A DNA stretch of 64,000 bases from Prevotella sp. (GTDB lineage Bacteria; Bacteroidota; Bacteroidia; Bacteroidales; Bacteroidaceae), in NCBI GenBank assembly GCA_016291495.1, contig JAEEXI010000016.1, positions 1 to 64,000 on the forward strand, written 5' to 3'. Positions within the stretch are counted from its first letter, which is position 1. Every line of letters begins with the position of its first letter. Under the pieces are notes generated by a model. The model did not search any database and was not told where the DNA came from. It worked only from the letters and a program-made list of their open reading frames with translations. The position numbers were made by a program, and so were the translations under genes. Below, piece after piece: positions 1 through 9,312 of the stretch.

Positions 1-104
<104 letters not shown>

Positions 105-115
105 TTTTCAAAGAG

Positions 116-154
116 AGAAGCCCTGAGGATACAATATCTTCGGGGCTTCTTCGT
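116..154 (+). terminator. rRNA operon terminator
   Basis: AGAAGCCC pairs with GGGCTTCT, and the stem continues inward through GAGGAT/ATCTTC with one G-U pair. A T-rich tail follows. It lies 12 bases after the 5S rRNA and is the expected end of the rRNA transcript. Confidence 0.85.
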
Positions 155-165
155 TTATTATTTGT

Positions 166-1287
166 ATGCAATGGACTGACAGAATCCGTCAAGTAAAGAT
201 TTTATTAGTGATTGTAGCGGTAGTGATTGCCGTTGCCTCTCTGTTAGTATCCCATTTTCTGGTTCGTGACCTTTCCCATGAGGAAAAGAGGAAGATGGAA
301 GTGTGGGCACAAGCATTACATTCACTTAATGAGGCGGATGAGCATACAGATTTGGCGTTGGTATGGAGTGTGATGGAAGGAAATAATACCATTCCTGTGA
401 TAGTGATGAATGGGGAAGGTGAGATTACAGACTATCGCAATATAGATGACACCACCCATATAGCGGGTTATGCCAGTCGCATGATACAGGCTGGTGACAC
501 CATTCGTGTGGATGGTCAGTTAGTTTGTTATGATGATTCAGTTATGTTGAAACGTCTGGCTGCCTGGCCGTATGTACAGTTAGGAATTGTATTGATCTTT
601 GTCGTTGTAGCTATTTTCGCTTTACTCTCTTCCAAGCGAGCCGAACAGAATAAAGTATGGGTGGGATTGTCGAAGGAGACAGCCCATCAGTTAGGAACCC
701 CGATATCGAGTTTGATGGCATGGACTGAGATGTTGAAGGAAAATTATCCTGATGACGAGTTATTGCCAGAGATGGATAAGGACGTGAAACGATTAGAGCG
801 TATTGCCGAACGTTTCTCTAAGATAGGTTCAGTACCAGAGCCTGTTGATGCCTCTATGAATGAGGTGCTGACTCATGTCATCGAATACATGAATCGTCGG
901 ACATCCCAGAAAGTACAGATTATTAGCAAGATGCCTGAGGAAGACGTTGTTGTTAAGATGAATGCCTCGTTGTTTGAGTGGGTCATCGAGAATCTTTGTA
1001 AGAATGCCGTTGACGCCATGGAAGGAACAGGTACCATTACCCTGTCGTTGGTTGATGAGACGGAGCAGGTAATATTAGAAGTTCAAGATACAGGTAAGGG
1101 AATCCGTAAGAAGGATATCAAAAACGTCTTCACTCCAGGCTTTACCACTAAAAAGAGAGGGTGGGGACTAGGACTGTCACTGGCAAAACGTATTGTAGAA
1201 GAGTATCATAAAGGTCGTATCTTTGTCAAACAGTCAGAGATTGGCAAAGGTACGACCTTCTGTATTGAGATGCCCAAGAGCTGTTAG
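166..1287 (+). CDS. Membrane sensor histidine kinase
   Basis: This 373-residue protein has a transmembrane helix near residues 11-32, a short extracytoplasmic sensor region and a second helix near 136-155. A kinase core follows. The H-box is of the HQLGTP type with His174 as the likely phosphorylated residue, the N-box reads NLCKNAVDAM, and the G-boxes read DTGKGI and GWGLGLSLAK. It should autophosphorylate and pass the phosphate to a response regulator. No regulator gene is nearby, so it is an orphan kinase here. It begins just after the rRNA terminator with no clear Shine-Dalgarno site. The family call is firm; the signal is unknown. Confidence 0.88.
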   Translation: MQWTDRIRQVKILLVIVAVVIAVASLLVSHFLVRDLSHEEKRKMEVWAQALHSLNEADEHTDLALVWSVMEGNNTIPVIVMNGEGEITDYRNIDDTTHIAGYASRMIQAGDTIRVDGQLVCYDDSVMLKRLAAWPYVQLGIVLIFVVVAIFALLSSKRAEQNKVWVGLSKETAHQLGTPISSLMAWTEMLKENYPDDELLPEMDKDVKRLERIAERFSKIGSVPEPVDASMNEVLTHVIEYMNRRTSQKVQIISKMPEEDVVVKMNASLFEWVIENLCKNAVDAMEGTGTITLSLVDETEQVILEVQDTGKGIRKKDIKNVFTPGFTTKKRGWGLGLSLAKRIVEEYHKGRIFVKQSEIGKGTTFCIEMPKSC

Positions 1288-1289
1288 CT

Positions 1290-3017
1290 TTATTCAACGA
1301 CAATTCCTTGTTCTTCGCAGAGTTTCAGACTCATCTCCTTGAGTTTGAACTTCTGGATCTTGCCTGAACCCGTCAATGGGAACTGGTCTATGAAGAATAC
1401 GTACTTCGGAATCTTGTAGCGGGCAATCTTGCCGCGACAGAACAGTTGTACGTCTTCGGCAGTCATCTGTGCGCCCTCCTCCAAGATGATGAAGGCACCC
1501 ACGGCCTCGCCGTATTTCTTCGAAGGCACGGCAGCCACCTGTACGTCGCGGATGCCGGGCATGTGGTAGAGGAACTCCTCGATCTCACGTGGATAAATGT
1601 TCTCTCCGCCTCGGATGATCATATCCTTGATACGACCGGTAATCTTATAGAAGCCCTCCTCGTCCTTCACACCCAGGTCGCCTGAGTGCAAATAACCGTT
1701 CTTGTCGATGACCTCTTCCGTGGCCTCGGGGTTCTTATAGTAGCCCTTCATCACGTTGAAGCCCTTGCAGCACATCTCACCCTGTACACCGACGGGGCAC
1801 TCCTCGCCAGTCTCTGGGTCGAGCACCTTCACATCGACAAACGGGAAGTCGCGGCCTACGGTCGTACAACGCTGTTCGAAGGTATCGTTCAGACAAGTCT
1901 GCGTCATACCTGGCGACGATTCTGTCAGTCCATAGACGCTCGTGATGGTCATATACATCTTCTCGCTCACCTGCTTCATCAGTTCGATCGGGCAGAGTGA
2001 ACCTGCCATAATACCTGTACGCAGACAAGTCAGGTCGAACATGTCGAACATCGGGTGGTTGAGTTCGGCGATGAACATCGTGGGTACGCCATAGACAGCC
2101 GTACAACGCTCCTTATGGATAGAGGCCAGCACCACGAGGGGATCAAATTTCTCGACCATCACCTCCGTACAGCCGTGCGTCAGACAGTTCATCGTGGCCA
2201 GCACGACGCCAAAGCAGTGGAACAAAGGCACGCACACGCAGAGTTTGTCGTCCTGGGTGAATCCCATGTTCTCGCCAGTAAAATAACCGTCGTTCGAGAT
2301 ACCAAAGTGAGTCAACATGACACCCTTGGGGAATCCGGTGGTACCGCTCGTATATTGCATGTTGCATACGTCGTAGCAACTCACCTGCTTCTTCATCTCG
2401 TTGAGCGTCTCGTCCTCGATGTTCTGTCCAAGGAGCAGCAACTCGGCCGTGTTGTACATACCACGGTATTTCTCCATACCTATATAGACGACGTTCTTCA
2501 AGTAGGGGAATCGCTCGCTGTTCAGGTGGCCGCGCTCGCAGGTCTTCAACTCGGGCAGCATGGTGTAGGTCATATCGACGTAGTTACAGTCCCATGTGCC
2601 GTCGGTGATGCAGAGTACTTCCATATCCGAGTCCTTGCACAGATATTCCAACTCGTTCTGCTTGTAGTTGGTGTTCACAGTAACCAATACGGCACCGATC
2701 TTGGCAGTTGCATAGAGGAATGTCAACCAGTCGGGCACGTTTGTAGCCCAGATACCGACATTCGAACCGCGCTTCACGCCGATGGATATCAGACCCTTGG
2801 CGAGGTTATCGACACGCTCGTTGAACTTGCTCCAGGTAAATCTCAGGTTGCGGTCGGAATAAACGATATATTCTTTATCTGGAGTCGTCTCAGCCCAGTA
2901 TTCGAGCCATTCTCCTAATGTCCGTTCCCACAACTTATATCCCTCCGATCCGGTCTCAGCAGGATAGGTCCTATCGGGCAATGGCCTGCCCGCCATATCT
3001 AATCTCACGTTGCTCAT
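1290..3017 (-). CDS. AMP-dependent acyl-CoA synthetase/ligase
   Basis: This 575-residue ANL-superfamily adenylating enzyme should activate a carboxylic acid, probably a fatty or aryl acid, to acyl-AMP and then acyl-CoA. The motifs run in the normal order: P-loop [20 protein letters not shown], the hinge-region [16 protein letters not shown], and the C-terminal catalytic lysine in GSGKIQK. Length is normal for a FadD-like ligase. It lies 2 bases downstream of a helix-turn-helix/cupin regulator on the same strand, so the two form an operon. This regulator-ligase pairing is common in Bacteroidota. The substrate cannot be read from sequence. Confidence 0.88.
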   Translation of the reverse strand: MSNVRLDMAGRPLPDRTYPAETGSEGYKLWERTLGEWLEYWAETTPDKEYIVYSDRNLRFTWSKFNERVDNLAKGLISIGVKRGSNVGIWATNVPDWLTFLYATAKIGAVLVTVNTNYKQNELEYLCKDSDMEVLCITDGTWDCNYVDMTYTMLPELKTCERGHLNSERFPYLKNVVYIGMEKYRGMYNTAELLLLGQNIEDETLNEMKKQVSCYDVCNMQYTSGTTGFPKGVMLTHFGISNDGYFTGENMGFTQDDKLCVCVPLFHCFGVVLATMNCLTHGCTEVMVEKFDPLVVLASIHKERCTAVYGVPTMFIAELNHPMFDMFDLTCLRTGIMAGSLCPIELMKQVSEKMYMTITSVYGLTESSPGMTQTCLNDTFEQRCTTVGRDFPFVDVKVLDPETGEECPVGVQGEMCCKGFNVMKGYYKNPEATEEVIDKNGYLHSGDLGVKDEEGFYKITGRIKDMIIRGGENIYPREIEEFLYHMPGIRDVQVAAVPSKKYGEAVGAFIILEEGAQMTAEDVQLFCRGKIARYKIPKYVFFIDQFPLTGSGKIQKFKLKEMSLKLCEEQGIVVE

Positions 3018-3019
3018 AC

Positions 3020-3604
3020 TTAGAAGGGGATATAGACAACTGCTAAGATTTTTGCACTCTTGCCTGGGGCACCGTGTACGTGGTGCTTCACAATGGAGTC
3101 GTAGAAGATGCTGTCGCCCTCTTTCAGACTGTAGGTCTCTTTGCCATAGACAATCTCCACCTCACCCTGCATCACGTAGATAAACTCCTCACCCTCGTGA
3201 GCCGAAAGTTGGAACTCAGGGCTCTCCTCAGGGTTGATGTCGATGATAAACGGCTCCATGTGGCGACCAGCCTTCTGCTGGGCCAACGGATGATACTCCA
3301 TGTGTTTGCGGGCATCGGTAGCACCATTCGAGAAACTGATGCTGCTGTCGGCCTCGCGGTCCTTGGCACGCGTGATGACTGGACCCAGGGCGTCGTTGTC
3401 GTCCATAAACGTACCCAGTCGCACACCCAGTGCACGGGCTATCTTGATCAGCGGCCCTAACGAGGGCAGGTTCACATCGTTTTCAATGCTGTTTATCTGC
3501 TCTATGGTCAGACCACTTCGCTCAGCGATTTCCTCTACGCTGAGATTTTTCGTTTCTCTAAGGCCCTTGATCTTAGCGCCTACCTTTGAATTGTTGTTAG
3601 ACAT
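3020..3604 (-). CDS. XRE-family regulator with C-terminal cupin domain
   Basis: I place the start at 3604 (MSNNNSK), giving 194 residues; the frame stays open further upstream but that part is AT-rich non-coding sequence and contains the promoter. Residues about 8-65 form an XRE helix-turn-helix ([19 protein letters not shown]). The C-terminal part is a cupin_2 fold ([19 protein letters not shown]), which probably binds a small ligand. It is the first gene of an operon with the acyl-CoA ligase, and regulators of this type usually control their neighbour. A TACTTTTG promoter element lies on the minus strand at 3629-3636. Confidence 0.88.
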   Translation of the reverse strand: MSNNNSKVGAKIKGLRETKNLSVEEIAERSGLTIEQINSIENDVNLPSLGPLIKIARALGVRLGTFMDDNDALGPVITRAKDREADSSISFSNGATDARKHMEYHPLAQQKAGRHMEPFIIDINPEESPEFQLSAHEGEEFIYVMQGEVEIVYGKETYSLKEGDSIFYDSIVKHHVHGAPGKSAKILAVVYIPF

Positions 3605-3628
3605 ACCTATTTTACATAAAATGACGTG

Positions 3629-3636
3629 CAAAAGTA
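3629..3636 (-). promoter_or_regulatory. -7 element for cupin regulator/ligase operon
   Basis: The minus strand reads TACTTTTG, matching the Bacteroidota -7 consensus TAnnTTTG, 24 bases upstream of the regulator start. No perfect -33 TTTG is seen at the usual distance. Confidence 0.55.
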
Positions 3637-3720
3637 CGAAAAAATATGGAAAAACCAACATCTTTTCAATGAAAAGCATAAAAATATTAAAACTTACATC
3701 CATAAATCGAAAAAAGTTTG

Positions 3721-3728
3721 TACCTTTG
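3721..3728 (+). promoter_or_regulatory. -7 element for the DUF177-rpmF-fabH-era operon
   Basis: TACCTTTG followed by GC is a perfect TAnnTTTG element, 18 bases upstream of the DUF177 start codon. The -33 TTTG is not evident. It also supports the start at 3747 over longer upstream reading frames. Confidence 0.65.
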
Positions 3729-3746
3729 CAAGCCAAAAGTGTAATT

Positions 3747-4268
3747 ATGTGCAGTTCAGAGACTTTGAAGATTGATTTGAAAGGGATGATGACCGATGAG
3801 ATGAGTCGGGATTTTGACTTAGGCGATGATTTCTTTGGGGCTTTGGACGGTTCACAGTTGGAACATGGAGCATTGCATGTGTCGGTGTCTATACGCAAGG
3901 CAACCGGTTTTTATGAGTTTCAGTTCCACATTGAGGGCACAGTGATTGTTCCTTGCGATCTATGTCTTGACGACATGGAGCAGCCAATAGTTACGGACAA
4001 CCGTCTTTTGGTGAAGTTGGGGGCAGAAACTAACACTGACGATGATGTCGTGATTGTTGACGAGAACGAAGGAATACTCGATATGTCATGGCTCATCTAT
4101 GAGTTTATAGTACTATCCATACCCATTAAGCACGTTCATGCACCTGGAAAATGCAATAGTGCGATGACACAGAAACTCGAAGAGTTGAGTGGCGCTGTCC
4201 GAAGCAGCGAAGAGGAGGAAAAGGACATAGACCCGCGGTGGGAAGCACTTTTAAAATTGAAAAAGTAA
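3747..4268 (+). CDS. DUF177 (YceD-like) protein
   Basis: The protein is 173 residues from ATG 3747, a start chosen because a promoter element ends at 3728. It shows the acidic DUF177 pattern, with a CDLCLD segment and a C-terminal IDPRWEALLKLKK, which is typical of the family. In other bacteria YceD proteins sit upstream of rpmF and have been linked to 23S rRNA or ribosome precursor metabolism. Here it precedes rpmF by 37 bases and is co-directional with rpmF and fabH. The spacer carries an AGTAAAAAGT-like microrepeat. Molecular function is not established. Confidence 0.85.
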   Translation: MCSSETLKIDLKGMMTDEMSRDFDLGDDFFGALDGSQLEHGALHVSVSIRKATGFYEFQFHIEGTVIVPCDLCLDDMEQPIVTDNRLLVKLGAETNTDDDVVIVDENEGILDMSWLIYEFIVLSIPIKHVHAPGKCNSAMTQKLEELSGAVRSSEEEEKDIDPRWEALLKLKK

Positions 4269-4305
4269 AAAGTTTAAAAAGTAAAATTATTAAAGGAATA
4301 GAATT

Positions 4306-4494
4306 ATGGCACATCCTAAAAGAAGACAATCAAAGACTCGTACTCTGAAGCGTCGTACTCATGACAAGGCAGTAACTCCCACATTGGCAGTATGTCCCAA
4401 CTGTGGCGCATATCATGTATATCATACAGTATGCCCCACTTGTGGATACTATCGTGGCAAGATTGCCATTGTAATGGACGAAGCAGCTGAATAA
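4306..4494 (+). CDS. rpmF: 50S ribosomal protein L32
   Basis: The protein is 62 residues, the usual size. The N-terminus MAHPKRRQSKTRTLKRR is diagnostic of L32, and a four-cysteine zinc ribbon follows (CPNCG and CPTCG pairs). It is a component of the large ribosomal subunit. Its stop codon overlaps the fabH start by one base (TAATG), so translation is probably coupled. The yceD-rpmF-fab order is widely conserved and links ribosome and membrane synthesis. Confidence 0.97.
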   Translation: MAHPKRRQSKTRTLKRRTHDKAVTPTLAVCPNCGAYHVYHTVCPTCGYYRGKIAIVMDEAAE

Positions 4495-5504
4495 TGGGTA
4501 AAATCAATGCGATAATCACCGGTGTTGGTGGCTACGTGCCTGACTATGTCCTCAACAATGAGGAATTGTCTCGCATGGTAGACACCAATGACGAGTGGAT
4601 TATGACTCGTGTTGGTATCAAGGAACGTCATATCCTCATAGAGGAGGGTCTTGGCACCAGCTATATGGCACGTAAAGCTGCCAAACAGTTGATGCAGAAG
4701 ACAGGTGTTGATCCCGATACCATTGATGCTGTCATTGTCACTACTTCCACGGCTGATTATAAATTCCCGTCCACAGCCAGTATCGTATTAGGAAAACTCG
4801 GATTGAAGAATGCCTTTGCATTTGATTTCTGGGCTGCTTGTTGTGGATTCCTCTATACGCTTGATGTCGCCAGTTCCATGATAGAGAGTGGACGCTGCAA
4901 AAAGATTATTGTGATAGGTGCCGATAAGATGTCGTCAGTGACTGACTATAAGGATAGAGCAACTTGTCCGCTGTTTGGTGATGGTGCTGCGGCTGTCCTT
5001 GTTGAAGGAACAGAAGAGGAGAACCTCGGTGCGATAGACTCTTATTTCCGTTGTGATGGTAAAGGATTACCTTTTCTCCATATCAAAGCAGGAGGTTCGG
5101 TATGTCCTCCCAGCCATTTCACAGTGGATCATCGTTTACATTATCTTTATCAGGAAGGTCGTACCGTGTTCCGTTATGCGGTAACCAGTATGAGTGACGA
5201 CTGTGCCCTGATTGCTGAGCGCAATGGACTGAACAAGGATAATATCCAATGGGTCGTTCCTCATCAGGCCAATATGCGTATTATCGAGGCTGTGGCGAAA
5301 CGCTTAGAACTTCCGATGGAACAGGTGATGGTGAATATCGAGCACTTTGGAAACACTTCTGCTGCTACCATCCCACTTGCGCTATGGGAGAACGAGCATC
5401 GTCTGAAGAAGGGTGATAATATGATTTTCACGGCTTTCGGCGCAGGTTTCGTTCATGGAGCAAGTTACTACCGATGGGCGTATGATGGAGACGAAAATGC
5501 ATAA
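4494..5504 (+). CDS. fabH: 3-oxoacyl-ACP synthase III (FabH)
   Basis: The 336-residue enzyme condenses acetyl-CoA or a branched acyl-CoA with malonyl-ACP to start fatty acid synthesis. The catalytic triad is visible: Cys in AACCGFLY, His in VPHQANMRI and Asn in HFGNTSAA. The length and the end GAGFVHGASYYRW are typical. The start codon overlaps the rpmF stop by one base. The gene overlaps the start of era by eight bases. Bacteroidota make branched-chain fatty acids, so a branched primer is possible. Confidence 0.96.
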   Translation: MGKINAIITGVGGYVPDYVLNNEELSRMVDTNDEWIMTRVGIKERHILIEEGLGTSYMARKAAKQLMQKTGVDPDTIDAVIVTTSTADYKFPSTASIVLGKLGLKNAFAFDFWAACCGFLYTLDVASSMIESGRCKKIIVIGADKMSSVTDYKDRATCPLFGDGAAAVLVEGTEEENLGAIDSYFRCDGKGLPFLHIKAGGSVCPPSHFTVDHRLHYLYQEGRTVFRYAVTSMSDDCALIAERNGLNKDNIQWVVPHQANMRIIEAVAKRLELPMEQVMVNIEHFGNTSAATIPLALWENEHRLKKGDNMIFTAFGAGFVHGASYYRWAYDGDENA

Positions 5505-6381
5505 AGCTGGATTTGTAAACATAGTTGGAAATCCCAATGTTGGTAAAAGTACGCTCATGAACCAGTTGGTTGGTGAGCGTATTTCGATTGCGACGTTTAA
5601 GGCACAGACCACACGACATCGCATCATGGGTATTGTGAATACCGATGACATGCAGATTGTGTTCAGTGACACCCCTGGTGTACTGAAGCCCAACTATAAG
5701 TTGCAGGAATCGATGCTTGCCTTCTCTGAGTCGGCGTTGCAGGATGCCGATGTCTTGCTCTATGTGACAGACGTGGTGGAGAATCCCGAGAAGAACATGG
5801 ACTTTCTGGAGAAGGTGCAGAAGATGACTATTCCTGTGATTCTGCTCATTAATAAGATTGATGAACTGAAGAATCAACAAATGTTGGATGCGATTGTTGA
5901 GAAGTGGCATGGGCTTCTGCCTAATGCGGAGATTCTGCCCATTTCGGCAAAGAACAAGTTTGGCACCGATATGTTGTTGAAACGTATTCAGGAACTGTTA
6001 CCAGAAAGTCCTGCTTATTTCGATAAGGACCAGTTGACCGACAAGCCTGCCCGTTTCTTCGTGTCTGAGATCATCCGTGAGAAGATACTACTTTATTACG
6101 ATAAGGAGATACCTTATGCTGTAGAGGTGCGTGTAGAGCGTTTCAAGGAAGAGGAGAATCTTATCCGTATTAATGCTGTTATCTATGTGGAACGTGATTC
6201 TCAGAAGGGTATCATTATCGGACATCAGGGTGTTGCCTTGAAAAGGGTGAGCACGGAAGCACGTAAGGCTTTGGAGAAATTCTTTGGCAAGTCAATCTAT
6301 CTGGAGACCTTCGTCAAGGTCGATAAGGACTGGCGTTCGTCACAAAAGGAATTGGATTCATTTGGATATAATCCAGAGTGA
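5497..6381 (+). CDS. era: GTPase Era
   Basis: The protein is 294 residues from ATG 5497 (MHKAGFVNIVGNP), the form usual in this phylum; two in-frame ATGs at 5482 and 5485 are alternatives, and a GGAG at 5487-5490 favours 5497. The G domain shows G1 GNPNVGKS, G3 DTPG and G4 NKID. A C-terminal KH domain has IIGHQGVALKRVSTEARK. Era binds 16S rRNA near its 3' end and acts as a checkpoint in 30S assembly. It overlaps the end of fabH by eight bases. Confidence 0.96.
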   Translation: MHKAGFVNIVGNPNVGKSTLMNQLVGERISIATFKAQTTRHRIMGIVNTDDMQIVFSDTPGVLKPNYKLQESMLAFSESALQDADVLLYVTDVVENPEKNMDFLEKVQKMTIPVILLINKIDELKNQQMLDAIVEKWHGLLPNAEILPISAKNKFGTDMLLKRIQELLPESPAYFDKDQLTDKPARFFVSEIIREKILLYYDKEIPYAVEVRVERFKEEENLIRINAVIYVERDSQKGIIIGHQGVALKRVSTEARKALEKFFGKSIYLETFVKVDKDWRSSQKELDSFGYNPE

Positions 6382-6389
6382 TTTTATAA

Positions 6390-6440
6390 TTAAGGAGTTA
6401 AATCTTGGAGTTATGGAGTTAAGGAGTTATGGAGTTAAGA
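6390..6440 (+). repeat. GGAGTTA microrepeat
   Basis: Short units of the type (A)AGGAGTTA/TGGAGTTA are iterated across the era-distal spacer and run into the first codons of the next gene. A related copy lies at 8161-8188 at the start of the second small exported protein gene. Confidence 0.7.
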
Positions 6441-6838
6441 CAGTAGTGCTGGCTTGCATGATGCTGGTGCTTGGTTTTTTGTCTGTGATGGCGCAGACGG
6501 AACAGGAGGTAAAGTATGAGAAGTTTACAGGAAAGATTGGTCCTTATGCCGTTACGCTTTTTGTGAATTTGGAATATGCTGATGAGGATTCCGAGGTAGG
6601 TTATTATTATTATAATGACCGTCCGAAGACCCATTTCTCTCTGAAACTCGTGGAGTATGCAGCTATCAATGCCAAGGGCTCCATGCATCTGGAACTTAAG
6701 GAGTTCTCGCCTAAGGGCAATCATACTGGCACGTTCGACGGTCAGCGTGAGTTGCGTGGCGACGGTTTCGATGGAACATTTACTAACAGTAAGGGCGAGA
6801 AGTTCAAGTTCGAGCTCATGCAGCAATACGATGATTAA
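6413..6838 (+). CDS. Small exported protein of unknown function
   Basis: I do not recognise the family. From ATG 6413 the protein has 141 residues and a signal peptide of about 27 residues ending in SVMAQ. The mature part is acidic, with a YYYYND run and a GTFTNSKGEKFKFEL ending that suggests a small beta-rich periplasmic or surface protein. The start region (MELRSYGV) is encoded by the GGAGTTA microrepeat, so the start could instead be a later Met. It lies between era and der, six bases before der, and is probably co-transcribed with them. Confidence 0.7.
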   Translation: MELRSYGVKTVVLACMMLVLGFLSVMAQTEQEVKYEKFTGKIGPYAVTLFVNLEYADEDSEVGYYYYNDRPKTHFSLKLVEYAAINAKGSMHLELKEFSPKGNHTGTFDGQRELRGDGFDGTFTNSKGEKFKFELMQQYDD

Positions 6839-6844
6839 ACTCTT

Positions 6845-8158
6845 ATGGGAAACCTAGTAGCGATTGTAGGACGCCCCAACGTGGGAAAGTCCACCTTGTT
6901 TAATAGACTCACCAACTCGCGTCGCGCCATTGTGAGCGACGAGGCTGGTACCACTCGTGACCGCCAATATGGGAAGTGCGAGTGGAACGGTCGTGAGTTC
7001 TCAGTGGTAGATACAGGCGGTTGGGTAGTCAATAGTGACGACATCTTCGAGGAGGAAATTCGCAAACAGGTCGTTGTCGCCACAGAGGAGGCCGATTTGG
7101 TGCTTTTCCTGGTGGATATCAAGAATGGTGTGACAGACTTGGATATGGATGTTGCACAGATTCTGCGTCGTACGAAACTTCCTGTTATCCTGGTAGCCAA
7201 CAAGGCCGATGATGGCAAGGATCTCTATGGGCAGTATGAGTTCTATAAGCTTGGACTGGGTGATCCCTATTGTGTCAGTGCCGCTACAGGTAGTGGTACA
7301 GGTGACTTGCTAGATGACATACTCTCTAAGTTGAAGGCCGATGTGGCTGATGACTTGGAAGACGGCATACCCCGCTTTGCTGTTGTAGGTCGTCCGAATG
7401 CCGGAAAGTCAAGTATCATCAATGCTTTTATCGGAGAAGACCGTAATATTGTGACGGAAATCGCAGGTACTACCCGCGACTCCATCTATACCAAATACGA
7501 CAAATTCGGTTTTGATTTCTATCTGGTCGATACAGCTGGTATCCGTCGCAAGAATAAAGTGACGGAGGATTTGGAGTTCTATAGTGTGATGCGTTCCATC
7601 CGTGCCATTGAGAACTCGGATGTTTGTATCTTGATGATTGATGCCACTCGAGGTATCGAGGCACAGGACATGAATATTTTCCAGTTGATACAGAAGAATA
7701 ACAAATCGCTGGTGGTTGTCGTTAACAAGTGGGACTTGGTGGAGGATAAATCCCAGATTGCCATCAAGACATTCGAGGACGCCATCCGTAACCGTATGGC
7801 TCCGTTTGTCGATTTCCCCATCATCTTCGCCTCTGCTGTCACCAAACAGCGAATCTTCAAGGTGCTGGAGACAGCGAAGCAGGTCTATCTAAACCGTACC
7901 ATCAAGATTGGAACCTCAAAACTTAACGAGGTGATGTTGCCTTTGATAGAGGCGACGCCTCCCCCCTCCATTAAGGGAAAGTATATCAAGATTAAGTATG
8001 TAGCTCAGGTGCCTGACACCCAAATTCCCACATTTGTTTTCTATGCTAACCTGCCTCAGTATGTGAAGGAACCCTACAAGCGCTTCCTGGAGAACAAACT
8101 GCGTGATAACTGGACTCTGACAGGAACCCCGATTAATGTGTTTGTAAGGCAGAAGTAA
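6845..8158 (+). CDS. der: GTPase Der (EngA)
   Basis: The protein is 437 residues with two tandem GTPase domains. Domain 1 has [13 protein letters not shown] and NKAD; domain 2 has [13 protein letters not shown] and NKWD. A KH-like C-terminal domain follows. Der is needed for 50S subunit maturation. It starts six bases after the small exported protein gene and one base before the next lipoprotein gene, so the era-der stretch reads as one transcription unit. Confidence 0.97.
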   Translation: MGNLVAIVGRPNVGKSTLFNRLTNSRRAIVSDEAGTTRDRQYGKCEWNGREFSVVDTGGWVVNSDDIFEEEIRKQVVVATEEADLVLFLVDIKNGVTDLDMDVAQILRRTKLPVILVANKADDGKDLYGQYEFYKLGLGDPYCVSAATGSGTGDLLDDILSKLKADVADDLEDGIPRFAVVGRPNAGKSSIINAFIGEDRNIVTEIAGTTRDSIYTKYDKFGFDFYLVDTAGIRRKNKVTEDLEFYSVMRSIRAIENSDVCILMIDATRGIEAQDMNIFQLIQKNNKSLVVVVNKWDLVEDKSQIAIKTFEDAIRNRMAPFVDFPIIFASAVTKQRIFKVLETAKQVYLNRTIKIGTSKLNEVMLPLIEATPPPSIKGKYIKIKYVAQVPDTQIPTFVFYANLPQYVKEPYKRFLENKLRDNWTLTGTPINVFVRQK

Positions 8159-8159
8159 T

Positions 8160-8564
8160 ATGAAGTTAAGGAGTTATGGAGTTCTGACAATAGCACTGGG
8201 GTGCTTGTTAGCAATCTCTTGTTCTCAGCCAGAGCTGACTCCAGAGGAGTTGGCTGGTAAGGCGGCTAAGGAGTATTATGACTGTTTGATAGCTGGCGAC
8301 TATGAGGCTTTTCTGAGTGGAAAAGCCGATACAGACTCCCTTCCTGCTGACTACCGTACTCAATTGCTGAGAGCTTATGAATTGTATAAGCAGGAATTGG
8401 AACAGATGCATGGAGGCATTGCAGAGGTGACTATCTCCAATGCACGATGCGACAGCACACAACAACTGATGCATGCCTTCCTGCTACTTCATTTCAAAGA
8501 TTCTGTCAAGGAGGAGATTACTGTCCCGATGGTGCAGCGTGAGGGGCTGTGGAAGATGCGTTGA
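8160..8564 (+). CDS. Small lipoprotein, possibly NTF2-like
   Basis: The protein is 134 residues with a lipoprotein signal peptide and a lipobox ending LAISC, so it should be anchored to a membrane. The mature part (ELAGKAAKEYYDCLIAGDYEAFLSG, then a C-terminal EGLWKM) follows the pattern of DUF4878/NTF2-like lipoproteins common in Bacteroidota; that family call is tentative. It starts one base after der. Its first codons (MKLRSYGV) repeat the GGAGTTA-derived start of the exported protein at 6413. It overlaps the convergent ABC gene by 47 bases. Confidence 0.75.
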   Translation: MKLRSYGVLTIALGCLLAISCSQPELTPEELAGKAAKEYYDCLIAGDYEAFLSGKADTDSLPADYRTQLLRAYELYKQELEQMHGGIAEVTISNARCDSTQQLMHAFLLLHFKDSVKEEITVPMVQREGLWKMR

Positions 8565-9312
8565 CAACCTCGCGCATCTCTTTCAATAGGTCACTGGCAA
8601 ATATGAAGTCTGTCAACCGCTTGTTGGTTGATTTCATGATGTCAGCCGAAATCCCTTGCCATTCCTTGTGACCCTCATAGATGAAAATGATGTTCTCGCC
8701 GATTGTCGTCACCGAGTTCATGTCGTGTGTGTTGATAATCGTCGTGATATTAAACTCCTGCGTGATACTGTGCAACAGGTCGTCGATGACCAATGAAGTC
8801 TTGGGGTCGAGACCGCTGTTCGGCTCATCACAGAACAGATACTTGGGATTGAGGGCTATAGCTCGGGCAATAGCCACACGTTTCTGCATACCACCCGATA
8901 TCTCGCCAGGATATTTCTCTTCGGCACCTACCAGATTGACACGATCCAGACAGTCCATAGCACGCTTGGTGCGATCTCGGAGGGTCATTGGTGCAAACAT
9001 ATCCAATGGGAACATCACATTCTCCAATACTGTCATTGAGTCAAAGAGAGCAGCACTCTGGAATATCATACCCATCTCACGGCGCATCAGGATTTTTTCT
9101 TGTTTCGACATTGCGACGAAGTCACGTCCGTCATAAAGAATCTCGCCACTGGTGGGCTCAAACAGTCCTACAAGGTTTTTCATCAGTACTGTCTTGCCAC
9201 TACCGCTCTGACCAATAATCAGATTGGTCTTTCCGTTCTCGAACACCGTACTGATATCCTTCAGCACTTCAAGTCCGTCGAAACTCTTACAAAGATTCTT
9301 TACCTCAATCAT
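8518..9312 (-). CDS. MlaF-type ABC transporter ATP-binding protein
   Basis: The 264-residue ATPase has Walker A GQSGSGKT, the ABC signature ISGGMQKR and Walker B YLFCDEPNSGLDP. These are characteristic of MlaF-like subunits that power phospholipid transport between the inner and outer membrane. It overlaps the permease gene by four bases (ATGA), so the two are translationally coupled. A substrate-binding MCE (MlaD-like) gene is not beside it in this window. The C-terminal tail runs 47 bases into the convergent lipoprotein gene. Confidence 0.9.
   Translation of the reverse strand: MIEVKNLCKSFDGLEVLKDISTVFENGKTNLIIGQSGSGKTVLMKNLVGLFEPTSGEILYDGRDFVAMSKQEKILMRREMGMIFQSAALFDSMTVLENVMFPLDMFAPMTLRDRTKRAMDCLDRVNLVGAEEKYPGEISGGMQKRVAIARAIALNPKYLFCDEPNSGLDPKTSLVIDDLLHSITQEFNITTIINTHDMNSVTTIGENIIFIYEGHKEWQGISADIMKSTNKRLTDFIFASDLLKEMREVVNASSTAPHAAPSGQ

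Noticed and set aside
3300..3746. N-terminal extension of DUF177 back to 3300
   Set aside because: It runs antisense through the cupin regulator and lies before the -7 element at 3721.
3605..3898. Upstream extension of the cupin regulator to a 292-residue protein
   Set aside because: The extra part crosses the predicted promoter, is AT-rich and overlaps the start of DUF177 on the other strand; the helix-turn-helix begins right after ATG 3604.
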